Translations under genes and position numbers: made by a program
DNA from: an uncultured Verrucomicrobiota bacterium
GTDB taxonomy: Bacteria > Verrucomicrobiota > Verrucomicrobiia > Opitutales > Opitutaceae
NCBI GenBank assembly: GCA_903869675.1
Contig: CAIQAB010000023.1
Location: forward strand, 62,001 to 126,000
Length of the DNA stretch: 64,000 nt
Direction: 5' to 3'
Shown here: positions 44,683-53,231 of the stretch, one piece after another
How positions within the stretch are numbered: the stretch's first letter is position 1
Layout of the letters: the number at the start of each line of letters is the position of its first letter
Notes under the pieces: generated by a model
The model's database searches: none
Told to the model about the DNA's origin: nothing
The model's input: the letters and a program-made list of their open reading frames with translations, nothing else

Positions 44683-47118
44683 ATGGCTCCGTCCTCTGCG
44701 CCTTTCGCCCTCAGCCAGGCTTGCGTCGCGGCCAACGGCCGCCTCCTCGACCGTGGCTGGGAGTTTTACCAAGGCTCGCTGGGCAGCCTGTGGGAGATCT
44801 GGCGCGGTGCCGCCGCGACGGACAACGTCCCGTGGACGCCGGTCGAGTTGCCGCACTGCTTCAACGCCCGCGATGCCGTCGATCCCGACGTGCGTTACTA
44901 CCAAGGCCCCGGCTGGTATCGCCTGCGCATCAAGTTGGACGATGCCTTTCCGGCGGGGCGCGTGCTGTTGCATTTCAACGGCGCCGGCCAGCGCGCGCGG
45001 GTTTACGTTGGGCTCGATCTCGTGGGCGAGCACGTGGGCGGCTACGACGAGTGGACCGTGGACCTCACGGACGCCGTCCGCGCCGCGGCGCTACGACCGG
45101 AAAACCGCGAGGGCATCCCGCTGGCCGTGTGGTGTGACAACTCGCGCGACGCCGAGACCATCCCCTCCGACCTCAGTGACTTCAACCGTTACGGCGGCCT
45201 TTACCGCCACGTGTCCCTGGTGCAACTCCCGGGGGTGGCGCTCGCCCGGGTCCATGTCGTCACGGAAGTCACGCCCTCGGGCGGCGCCTCTGTTCAAGTG
45301 CGCGCCCGCCTGCACAACCCCGAGGCTCATGCCGGCCCGGTGGCTTGGCGTGTTGAGCTGCGCAATCCGGACGGCGTGCTGGTTTACCACACGGCTGGCG
45401 ACCGGACGGCGTGGGAAGGTTGGGCGACGCTGGTCGAGACAGAGTTGTCCGAGCCGGATCTTTGGTCTCCCTCCAATCCTGCGCGCTACCGTTGCGATGT
45501 CCGGATCGAAACGTCCCGCGGGGGCCACGCCTGTGTTGAGCGCTTTGGTCTTCGCTCCGTCGAATGGGTTCCACATGGGCCCTTCAAGCTCAATGGCGAG
45601 CGTCTGCTCCTGCGCGGCACGCATTATCACGAGGATCACGCTGGCTCCGCCGCCGCCGTGCCGGATGACGTGGTTCGCCAGACTGTGGGCGCCATGAAAG
45701 ACATGGGTGCGAACTTCGTGCGCCTCGGCCATTATCAACAGGCACCGCTCGTCCTGGAGTTATGCGATGAGTTGGGTCTGCTGGTCTGGGAGGAGATTCC
45801 GTGGTGCCGCGGCGGCCTCGGCGGCGAGGGCTTTAAGGCCCAGTGCCGCGCCATGCTGGGGGCGATGATCGAGCAACACCACAATCACCCTTCGGTCATT
45901 CTCTGGGGCCTGGGCAACGAGAACGATTGGCCGGGGGATTTCCCGGCCTTCGATGAGGGCGCCATCCGTGCCTTCATGCGCGAGCTTCACGAACTAGCCC
46001 ACTTGCTCGACCCCGCCCGGAAGACCGCGATCCGGCGCTGCGCGTTTTGCCGGGATATCGTGGACGTCTATTCCCCGAGCATCTGGGCCGGCTGGTATGG
46101 CGGTCGTTACATCGAGTATCGCGAGGCCAGCGAGCAGGCCATCGCGGATACGCCGCATTTTTTCCACGCCGAGTATGGCGGGGATAGCCATGCCGGGCGT
46201 TTTTCCGAGGAGCCCGAACGCTTCCTCGCCGACGTCGCGCTGGGGCAGGGGACGGCCGAGGTCGGCTCCGCTTACAAAGCCTCCGGCGGACGCGGGCGCG
46301 GCTCGCGCGATAGCGACTGGTCGGAGAGCTACATGGCCAATCTCTTTGACTGGCATCTGAAGGAGCAGGAGCAAATGCCCACGCTCACCGGCGCGGCCCA
46401 GTGGGTTTTTAAGGATTTCTCCACGCCCCTCCGCCCAGAAAACCCGGTGCCGCGCGTGAACCAAAAGGGCCTGCTCGAGCGCGACGGCACGCCGAAGGAG
46501 AGCTACTACATCTTCCAAAGCTACTGGGCCACCCGCCCGATGATCCGTCTTTTTGGCCACCGCTGGGCCGTGCGCTGGGGCCAGCCTGATGAGGCCAAGG
46601 AAGTGAAGGTATTTTCCAACTGCCCGGAGGCCGAGCTTTTCGTCAACGGCATCTCCGCCGGCCGCCGTCGCCGTAACTCTGCTGACTTTCCCGCCGCGGG
46701 CTTGCGCTGGTCGGTTCGCCTGCGGGAAGGCGCGAACACCCTGCGCGTTCTCGGTTGGCGCGATGGTATCGAAGTCGCGGACGAAATCCGCTGCGATTAC
46801 CAAAGCACGCCTTGGGGCCCGCCGGCGCGGCTCGTTTTGTCGGAGGCCGACCGCCGCGGAGACGTTGTCACGCTCGAGGCCCGCGCTCTCGACGCCGCCG
46901 GCGTAGCCTGCCTCGATGCTGCGCTGATCGTGCGCTTTGGCGTGACCGGCGACGCCCGCCTGTTCGATAATCTGGGCACAGCGACCGGCTCGCGCCTTGT
47001 GCAACTCGCCAACGGCCGTGCTCGCATCTCGCTCTCCCTTGCTGGAGCCCTCGCAGTGGCCAGTGTGTCCAGTGAAAAAATAGCCACCCAAGTCATTGTT
47101 ATTAAAAAATATGCTTAA
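44683..47118 (+). CDS. Cytoplasmic glycoside hydrolase family 2 protein
   Basis: The product has 811 residues and no signal peptide (MAPSSAPFALSQACVAANGR), unlike the secreted GH2 at 11518-14418, so it probably acts on imported oligosaccharides. Domain order is the sugar-binding jelly roll (DRGWEFYQGSLGS, WYRLRIKLDDAF, VYVGLDLVGEHVGGYDEW), Ig-like domain (VHVVTEVTPSGGASVQVRA), TIM barrel and C-terminal beta domains. The acid/base Glu is in ILWGLGNEND (residue 413) and the nucleophile Glu in FFHAEYGG (residue 497). It begins six bases after the third sulfatase, as the last gene of the operon. A beta-galactosidase, beta-glucuronidase or beta-galacturonidase role would fit; the specificity is open. 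Confidence 0.88.
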   Translation: MAPSSAPFALSQACVAANGRLLDRGWEFYQGSLGSLWEIWRGAAATDNVPWTPVELPHCFNARDAVDPDVRYYQGPGWYRLRIKLDDAFPAGRVLLHFNGAGQRARVYVGLDLVGEHVGGYDEWTVDLTDAVRAAALRPENREGIPLAVWCDNSRDAETIPSDLSDFNRYGGLYRHVSLVQLPGVALARVHVVTEVTPSGGASVQVRARLHNPEAHAGPVAWRVELRNPDGVLVYHTAGDRTAWEGWATLVETELSEPDLWSPSNPARYRCDVRIETSRGGHACVERFGLRSVEWVPHGPFKLNGERLLLRGTHYHEDHAGSAAAVPDDVVRQTVGAMKDMGANFVRLGHYQQAPLVLELCDELGLLVWEEIPWCRGGLGGEGFKAQCRAMLGAMIEQHHNHPSVILWGLGNENDWPGDFPAFDEGAIRAFMRELHELAHLLDPARKTAIRRCAFCRDIVDVYSPSIWAGWYGGRYIEYREASEQAIADTPHFFHAEYGGDSHAGRFSEEPERFLADVALGQGTAEVGSAYKASGGRGRGSRDSDWSESYMANLFDWHLKEQEQMPTLTGAAQWVFKDFSTPLRPENPVPRVNQKGLLERDGTPKESYYIFQSYWATRPMIRLFGHRWAVRWGQPDEAKEVKVFSNCPEAELFVNGISAGRRRRNSADFPAAGLRWSVRLREGANTLRVLGWRDGIEVADEIRCDYQSTPWGPPARLVLSEADRRGDVVTLEARALDAAGVACLDAALIVRFGVTGDARLFDNLGTATGSRLVQLANGRARISLSLAGALAVASVSSEKIATQVIVIKKYA

Positions 47119-47156
47119 TTCATTACCGGCGCATTAGCGAGTGACTCGGTTATTTC

Positions 47157-47170
47157 TTAATAATTATTAA
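47157..47170 (+). promoter_or_regulatory. Perfect AT palindrome upstream of the giant PATR gene
   Basis: TTAATAATTATTAA is a perfect 14-bp palindrome that differs from TTGATAATTATCAA only by the symmetric G-to-A / C-to-T pair. It lies in the 247-base gap before the gene at 47366 and just after the stop of the GH2 gene. It is probably the same type of operator. Confidence 0.6.
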
Positions 47171-47365
47171 CAAAGGCTTGAAATCGGCCGCTACGAATGG
47201 TTTTATGGCGGCCTTACCATACCCCCAGTCTCTACCCTGAATCCGGTTTCCTCCCCTGCTGTTCCGATACCCGATTATCCGTTTTTCCGTCTCACGTCCG
47301 ACGTCACCGGCGTGGTATCCCTCCCCATCCTGCTTTTCTCCCTCCCTGTTTATCCCTGCTTCATC

Positions 47366-50300
47366 ATGAATACCCTGCTCCCGTCTCCTGCCCCGCGTGG
47401 CGGCTCCGTGCTTGCGCGGATGCTTTCCAGCGCTTTTGCCCTTCGTTCGGCTCGTGTGCTCGCCGCGTCCTGTGTCGTCGCCCTCGCCCCCGGTTTGCGC
47501 GCGGCCGACAGCGTTTTGATTTCCGAGACCTTTGAGTCCTACACCTCGACCATCACCACGGTGGCTGCGCCCGACAGCAACGGGCCCAAGGCCAATACCC
47601 AAATGGTGGTCGCCAGCGGTAACGCCAAGATCGGTGGGCTCGCGGGCAAGGTCGCCCAGTTGCTCGATACCTCGACCACGACGAGCGGCTCTTTGGAATT
47701 TAACGCCGGCACCGCTCCGCTTTCTACGATGGTGGTGTCTTTCGAACTGCTTAACAACGGCACACAGACCAGCTCCATGCCCTTGAGCATCGGCCTCACG
47801 GGATGGAATACTGGCGTTGGCTCGCAAGTGGGATCCAGCAACCGCCGTTTAGTTGAGCTGCAATTCACTCAGAATACGGCTGCCACCACTGCCCCTGCAT
47901 GGTCCGTGAAGTCCGGCGGCGCCTCCACCTCGACTTTATATAGCGGCACTTACACCGCGGCAAACAAGCAAACCGTAAAGCTCTATGCGAATAGCAGCGC
48001 GGCGGGCATCGACTACTATGGACCCGATGCGGTGCCGGTGAAGCGCACCCTGCCGGCCAATTCGTTCGCCGCGTTTCTGAACGGCACCATCGTCACCATG
48101 GCGAACGGCAACCCCTACCAGAGTCTGAGCGCTTCCGCCATTGAGGCGATCACCGGCACCTTTACGGCCACGGTGACTGCGGGCGCCGTCACCGGGGTTT
48201 CCTTTACCAATACCGGCAGCTATGTCTACTCTGGCTCCCTGCCGCTCGTCTTCACCGGCGGCGGCGGCTCGGGCGCGGCCGGCACCGCGACCATTTCCGG
48301 GGGCTTGATCACGGCCGTGAACATCACCAGCGGCGGCACGGGCTACATCACTGCGCCGACCGTCACCATTACTGCCGCTCCGACGCTCCCGTCCAATAAT
48401 TACCTCGGCCGCTTCGGCTTTGCCACCACCACCGCCAATCTCGGCAACTGGCTGATCGATAACGTGATCATCGGCGAGATGGACCCCAATGCCCAAGCGC
48501 CCAACTCTCTTGCCGTCACTAGCGCCGCTTCGACCAACGGCATGGCTGGTTATGCCCTTAGCTTCCAAGTGGTTGCCTCCGGCGCCACCTCCTTCAGTGC
48601 CACTGGTCTACCCGCCGGCCTGAGTATCAACTCCGCCACCGGTCTTATCACCGGCTCGCCGACCTCCGCCGGCACCAGCACCGCTACGATTAATGTCTCC
48701 AATGCCACCCTGACCGGCTCCGGCAGCCTCCAGTTCGTCATCGCCGCCGCCCCCACCGTCGCTCCGGTGATCAGCAGCGCCGCCACCGCCAGCGGCTTTT
48801 TGGGCCAGAGCCTCACCTATACGATCGTCGCCGACAGCACGCCCCGCAGCTACGCGATCAGCGCGGGCACCCTGCCCGCCGGCCTGACCCTGAACACCAC
48901 CACCGGCGTCATCAGCGGCCGGCCCACCGCCACCACCCCGGCAGGCGGCACCACTGTCACCATTTCCGCCGAGAATCCCGCCGGTGCCGGCACCCTGAGT
49001 CTGGTTTTCACCATCGATGTGCCGCCCGCGAATATTTTCAGCACCGGCTCGGATTTGAGCGCTGGCGCCTCCTGGAGTTATACCGCCGCACCCACCGGCT
49101 CGGCCAGCACCGGTTCTTACACCGATGCCCTGCTCACCTCCGCCTCCACCGCACTCACGACCACCTCCGATCCCCTTTATTTCAAGTCGTTGAATGTCAC
49201 CAACGGTTCCAGCTACACCCTGAGCTCGCTCTACGTGCCCGGCGCCACGACCTTCACCCGCTTCCGTCTCGGCAACAACGGCGCGACCGACTCGGCAGGC
49301 TTTTACAACGTCGTCTCGGCAAACAATAACGACCTCGTCTACCTCTCGAACGGTTCGAACCTTACCATCGACCCGACCAATAACAACGTGGGCAGCACCC
49401 CCAGTCAGGTCGAGCTCCGCAACAGCGGTAACCTGAACATCGGCGCCGGCTCCACCCTGAGCATCCCGGCCGTCATCACCGGTGCCCTCGGCCTCACCAA
49501 GACCGGCGAAGGCACCGCGACCTTCAGCGCGACCAACCTCTACACCGGCGGCACCACTGTCGCGGCCGGCACTCTCAATGCCAACGCCTCCGCCGCCCTC
49601 AGCAGCGGGAGCAACTCCGCCGTCACCGTGACCGGTGGCACCTTGGTCGTGAATAACGTCAACGTGTTCGGCGAGGGCGTGGCCAACCTGCCCCGCCTCA
49701 CCATGACCGGTGGCACCGTCCGCGCCGCAGTCGACGTGACCCTCAACCGCACCACCGCCACGAGTAACGCGTCGGTGTTCAACGGCCCCTCCACTCTGAG
49801 CGTCGATGCCGGTAAGACCATGACGCTGGCTCGCGTCAACAGCACCGCGCCCTCGACCTCCAATGTGATTAGCAAGGAAGGCGCCGGCACCCTTACGCTC
49901 ACTGGCGGCGGCACCATCACCACCGTGCTGGGCGGTTACCGCATCAAGGGCGGCACGCTCGCCTACAAGACCACGGCCAACGGTGGCGCCGGTCTCGGCC
50001 CCATCGTCCTCGATGGCGGCGAACTCTACGTGCAAAAAGGTCCCAGCTCAACCGGCACTTACGGCGGCATGGCTCTGAATGTTTTGAATACCCTGCAAAA
50101 TGGCACGGTTACTTTCGATCCGCATCCCTCTTCCCAAAACACGCTTGAGCCGATCGATCCGGGCCAGGGAAATACCCTGACCTTTAACCAACTCATTGCC
50201 ACCGGCCAGACCCTCACCCTCGCCAAGGGTGCCAACGCCACCTCCAGCGTCACCAATCCCGGCACGCTCGATCCCGTGGTGAACTTCCGCTCCGCTGATC

Positions 50301-51571
50301 TGACGGGGGCCAACACCCTCTCGGTCGGCTCCCAGCTCGTCGCCTCCCTCCGCGGCGCCTCGGGCACCGGCAGCCTGACCAAGACCGGCTCCGGCCGTCT
50401 TGTCCTCGCTAATGCCGCGATCACGGATATCACCGCCACGGTCAATTTCGTCGTTACCGGTGGCTCTTTCACCAGCATCACCCCGGTGATTTCCGGTCTC
50501 GGCTACACTTCGGCTCCGCTTGTCACGATCACCGATTCCACCGGCACCGGTGCGACCGCCACCGCGGTTCTCACCGCCGGCCGCGTGACCTCGGTGAATA
50601 TCACCAACGCCGGCACCGGCTACTCCGCCAGCCCGGTCGTCACGATCGCGCCGCCGCCCGTCACGTCCGTTCCCAACAGCTACACCGGCGCGACCACCAT
50701 CAGCGCGGGCACGGTCGCCCTGTCCGGCACTCAGGCCTCCGCTCTCACGGTGGCGAGTGGCGCCGTGCTGGAGTTCACCCTCAACGACGGCCTCACCTCG
50801 GTCGCTACCTCGACTGCCGCTCTCACGCTCGCCTCCGGATCTACCGTCACGATCGTCGGCACCCCCGTCGAAGGCACCACCTACACCCTGTTGAGCGCGA
50901 CCGCCATCAATGGCACCCCTGTGCTGGCTACGCCGGTCGCGGGCTTCAGCTTGGTGAAATCCGGTGGCCTCCTGCTACTTCAGCCCGGCTCGGCCGATAC
51001 CCAGGCCCCCGTCATCGCCTCCGCCGCCCCGGTCTCGGTCAACTGGGGCTCCAGCTACAGCGACGTCGCCCCCAGCGCGACGGATAACGTGGATAGCTCC
51101 GTCACGGTGAACACCAGCGGCACGGTTAACACCGCCAAGCCCGGTGCCTACAGCCTGACCTACACCGCTACCGACGCCGCCGGCAACTCCGCCACGCCCG
51201 TGACCCGCACCGTCACCGTGGCGATCGCGAACGCCACCACCGCAGGTTCGGATGGTTACTCGCCGCTCCTTAAGTATGCCCTCGGCGCGAACGCCCCGGC
51301 TGACACCGTCCAGGCTCCGATCACCGCCAGCACCGCCACCACGATCTCCATTACCGCGGTCATTCGCACCAATGACTCCGGCCTGACGGTCACCGGCGAG
51401 GCCGTGACCGATCTGGTGTCCGGCACCTGGGGCACCGGCGGCACCGTCACCGTGACCACCGCCGCCGACCAGACCAACCTGCCTGCGAACTGCGTGCGCC
51501 GCGTGTTCACCGTCAATCTTGACGGCGCGGCCAAGAAGTTCCTCCGCTTGAAGGCTGTGGGCTCCTTCTAA
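47366..51571 (+). CDS. Giant secreted PATR protein with beta-sandwich, Ig-like and Big_3-like domains
   Basis: The 1401-residue product starts at ATG 47366. The signal region contains VLAASCVVALAPGLRAAD. The N-terminal beta-sandwich domain is homologous to that of the PL8 protein ([35 protein letters not shown]) but split by a repeat insertion at 48155-48390. Two He_PIG-type repeats follow (LPAGLSINSATGLITGSP), then PATR repeats (GLTKTGEGTATFSATNLYTG, NSYTGATTISAGTVALSG), the last split by a second insertion. A DUF5011/Big_3-like domain (NWGSSYSDVAPSATDNVDSS) precedes a C-terminus ending AAKKFLRLKAVGSF, reminiscent of the shared module's end but without DPDGDG. It has no catalytic domain and no PEP-CTERM, so it is probably a surface adhesin or binding protein. 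It ends in a strong terminator. Confidence 0.82.
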   Translation: MNTLLPSPAPRGGSVLARMLSSAFALRSARVLAASCVVALAPGLRAADSVLISETFESYTSTITTVAAPDSNGPKANTQMVVASGNAKIGGLAGKVAQLLDTSTTTSGSLEFNAGTAPLSTMVVSFELLNNGTQTSSMPLSIGLTGWNTGVGSQVGSSNRRLVELQFTQNTAATTAPAWSVKSGGASTSTLYSGTYTAANKQTVKLYANSSAAGIDYYGPDAVPVKRTLPANSFAAFLNGTIVTMANGNPYQSLSASAIEAITGTFTATVTAGAVTGVSFTNTGSYVYSGSLPLVFTGGGGSGAAGTATISGGLITAVNITSGGTGYITAPTVTITAAPTLPSNNYLGRFGFATTTANLGNWLIDNVIIGEMDPNAQAPNSLAVTSAASTNGMAGYALSFQVVASGATSFSATGLPAGLSINSATGLITGSPTSAGTSTATINVSNATLTGSGSLQFVIAAAPTVAPVISSAATASGFLGQSLTYTIVADSTPRSYAISAGTLPAGLTLNTTTGVISGRPTATTPAGGTTVTISAENPAGAGTLSLVFTIDVPPANIFSTGSDLSAGASWSYTAAPTGSASTGSYTDALLTSASTALTTTSDPLYFKSLNVTNGSSYTLSSLYVPGATTFTRFRLGNNGATDSAGFYNVVSANNNDLVYLSNGSNLTIDPTNNNVGSTPSQVELRNSGNLNIGAGSTLSIPAVITGALGLTKTGEGTATFSATNLYTGGTTVAAGTLNANASAALSSGSNSAVTVTGGTLVVNNVNVFGEGVANLPRLTMTGGTVRAAVDVTLNRTTATSNASVFNGPSTLSVDAGKTMTLARVNSTAPSTSNVISKEGAGTLTLTGGGTITTVLGGYRIKGGTLAYKTTANGGAGLGPIVLDGGELYVQKGPSSTGTYGGMALNVLNTLQNGTVTFDPHPSSQNTLEPIDPGQGNTLTFNQLIATGQTLTLAKGANATSSVTNPGTLDPVVNFRSADLTGANTLSVGSQLVASLRGASGTGSLTKTGSGRLVLANAAITDITATVNFVVTGGSFTSITPVISGLGYTSAPLVTITDSTGTGATATAVLTAGRVTSVNITNAGTGYSASPVVTIAPPPVTSVPNSYTGATTISAGTVALSGTQASALTVASGAVLEFTLNDGLTSVATSTAALTLASGSTVTIVGTPVEGTTYTLLSATAINGTPVLATPVAGFSLVKSGGLLLLQPGSADTQAPVIASAAPVSVNWGSSYSDVAPSATDNVDSSVTVNTSGTVNTAKPGAYSLTYTATDAAGNSATPVTRTVTVAIANATTAGSDGYSPLLKYALGANAPADTVQAPITASTATTISITAVIRTNDSGLTVTGEAVTDLVSGTWGTGGTVTVTTAADQTNLPANCVRRVFTVNLDGAAKKFLRLKAVGSF
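48155..48390 (+). repeat. GSGYT repeat pair inserted in the N-terminal beta-sandwich domain
   Basis: The encoded segment from GTFTATVTAG to TITAAPTL, with SGGTGYITAPTVTI, sits between ASAIEAIT and PSNNYLGRFGF. In the homologous domain of the PL8 protein those flanks are adjacent ([14 protein letters not shown]), so this is an insertion. Confidence 0.75.
50416..50674 (+). repeat. GSGYT repeat pair inserted in a PATR repeat
   Basis: KTGSGRLVLANA and NSYTGATTISAGTV are the two halves of one PATR unit. Between them is an ~85-residue insert with ISGLGYTSAPLVTITD and NAGTGYSASPVVTI, the same unit found in the PL8 catalytic domain. Confidence 0.7.
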
Positions 51572-51598
51572 GCCCCCACCGCCTAATCAGCGCCCCGC

Positions 51599-51630
51599 GC
51601 GGGAGACGGATTTTCCGTCTCCCGCTTTTT
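51599..51630 (+). terminator. Strong intrinsic terminator after the giant PATR gene
   Basis: GCGGGAGACGGA (51599-51610) pairs perfectly with TCCGTCTCCCGC (51614-51625) around a TTT loop and is followed by TTTTT (51626-51630). The start codon of the next gene is only three bases further on. Confidence 0.93.
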
Positions 51631-51633
51631 GCT

Positions 51634-53109
51634 ATGCACGCCGCCCCGCCCCCCGAAAAAATCCCCGCCCCCGAGGCCACCCCGCCCGGTCAATCCAAGG
51701 TCTGGAAAGTCGGCACGCTGACCTACACCACCGGCGGGCTGATGGTGTTGTTTCTCTGGCTGCTCTTTGGCGATTTTGCCTGGGCCATGCGTGACCGCTC
51801 CATCGTCGGCATCGCGAGTTGGTATCTGAGCAGCTTGAAGATCCCGAACCTTTGGTTCGGCATCCTGATGAGCACCTTCCCGGGTGGCGTTGCCCTCGTG
51901 CTGGGACCGATCATCAGTTACAAGTCCGATCGTCACCGCGGGAAGTGGGGCCGCCGCATCCCCTTCCTCATGGCCACCACGCCGATCGCCGCCTTTGGCA
52001 TGATCGGTATCGCGGTGACCCCGCATATCGCGGGCTGGTTGCACGCGCTCGGTCGGGCCGACAACGCCCTCGGTGTGCGCCTGCACCAGTGGGCGGGCGA
52101 GACCGGGCCCGGCGCCAACCTGCTCTCCGCCCTCGAAAACGAGATGATCGTGGCGGTGCTGTGCTTCTCGGTTTTCTGGGCCGCCTTTGAATTCGCCACC
52201 ATCGCGAGCCAGTCCGTCTTCGGCGGCCTTATCAACGACGTGGTGCCCCAGGCCCTGCTGGGGCGGTTCTACGCGCTTTTCCGCGCGGTCAGCCTGATCG
52301 ACGGCATTATTTTCAACTATTGGATCATGGGCAAGGTGCCCGACCACTTTACGCTGATCCTCGCGACCATCGGCGTTTTTTACGGCTCCGCCTTCCTGTG
52401 GGTCTGCCTCAAGGTCAAGGAGGGCGGCTACCCGCCGCCCCCGCCGGTGGATCCCGCCCGCAAATCCGGCTGGAGTGGCTTTATCGAGGGCGTCCGCACC
52501 TACCGGCGCGAGTGTTTCAGCCACCCGTATTACTTGCGCGTGTTCGTCCTGATCATGACGGCCACCATGTGCTTTATCCCGATCAACACCTTCGCGATCC
52601 CCTACGCGAAGAGTTATGGGGTGGATATGAACGACTACGGGAACCGCCTGGCCTTCATTTTTTCCGTCTCCCTTTGTCTGGCCTGGCCGCTGGGCTGGCT
52701 CTGCGATCGTTTCCACCCCTTGCGCGTCATCATCGTCTCGCTGGTCGCCTACCTCGGGGTGATGCTCTATGGCGTATTCGGTGTGCACAACGCCTCCAGC
52801 TACCTCACCGCCTACGTGCTCCACGGTATCATTTCGGGTTGTTATTACACGAGTGTGGCCTCGCTCGGGCAGCGGCTCTTCCCCCGGGAAAAGTTTGCCC
52901 AGTTCGCCTCCGCCGCGCTATTGTTCGCCTCCCCGCTGCATATGAGCCTGGCCCCTTTGGTCGGCTTGCTGATCGACCACACCGGCAACGTCTATCGCCA
53001 CGCCTTCACCGTCGGCGGCATCCTCGTGACCTTGTCGATCCTCTCGTTCTGGTCGGTCTACACGCGCTTCTGGAAACTCGGCGGCCCCGACCACTACCGG
53101 GCGCCGTAA
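51634..53109 (+). CDS. MFS sugar transporter, GPH-like
   Basis: This is a 491-residue inner-membrane protein with about twelve helices. SYKSDRHRGKWGRRIPFLMA is the loop 2-3 signature of the glycoside-pentoside-hexuronide (MelB-like) group and its MFS relatives. Hydrophobic helices include YTTGGLMVLFLWLLFGDFAW and FVLIMTATMCFIPINTFAIP; the central loop is charged. It probably imports sugars or uronides released by the extracellular lyases, together with a cation or proton. The ATG at 51634 lies three bases after a terminator T-run, leaving no room for a ribosome-binding site; no better in-frame start is visible before VWKVGTLTYTTGG. The LacI-type gene follows after 122 bases. Confidence 0.85.
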   Translation: MHAAPPPEKIPAPEATPPGQSKVWKVGTLTYTTGGLMVLFLWLLFGDFAWAMRDRSIVGIASWYLSSLKIPNLWFGILMSTFPGGVALVLGPIISYKSDRHRGKWGRRIPFLMATTPIAAFGMIGIAVTPHIAGWLHALGRADNALGVRLHQWAGETGPGANLLSALENEMIVAVLCFSVFWAAFEFATIASQSVFGGLINDVVPQALLGRFYALFRAVSLIDGIIFNYWIMGKVPDHFTLILATIGVFYGSAFLWVCLKVKEGGYPPPPPVDPARKSGWSGFIEGVRTYRRECFSHPYYLRVFVLIMTATMCFIPINTFAIPYAKSYGVDMNDYGNRLAFIFSVSLCLAWPLGWLCDRFHPLRVIIVSLVAYLGVMLYGVFGVHNASSYLTAYVLHGIISGCYYTSVASLGQRLFPREKFAQFASAALLFASPLHMSLAPLVGLLIDHTGNVYRHAFTVGGILVTLSILSFWSVYTRFWKLGGPDHYRAP

Positions 53110-53164
53110 ACCAAGACTTTTCCTCCTTCGCCGGACCACCATCCGGTCGCATTTGAAGATTTGG

Positions 53165-53176
53165 TAATAGCTATTA
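53165..53176 (+). promoter_or_regulatory. Palindrome upstream of the LacI-type regulator gene
   Basis: TAATAGCTATTA is a perfect 12-bp palindrome 55 bases before the regulator start. Its outer half-sites (TAATA/TATTA) resemble the other palindromes, but the centre is AGCT instead of AATT. It may be an autoregulatory site. Confidence 0.4.
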
Positions 53177-53231
53177 AATGTGCCCTTGCACGCTCCGGTG
53201 CTCAGCGGCTTTCTCAATTTGCTTCCTTGAA

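Noticed and set aside
47366-51571. Classical type V autotransporter
   Set aside because: PATR repeats are present, but no C-terminal 12-strand beta-barrel can be seen; the tail is short and ends FLRLKAVGSF.
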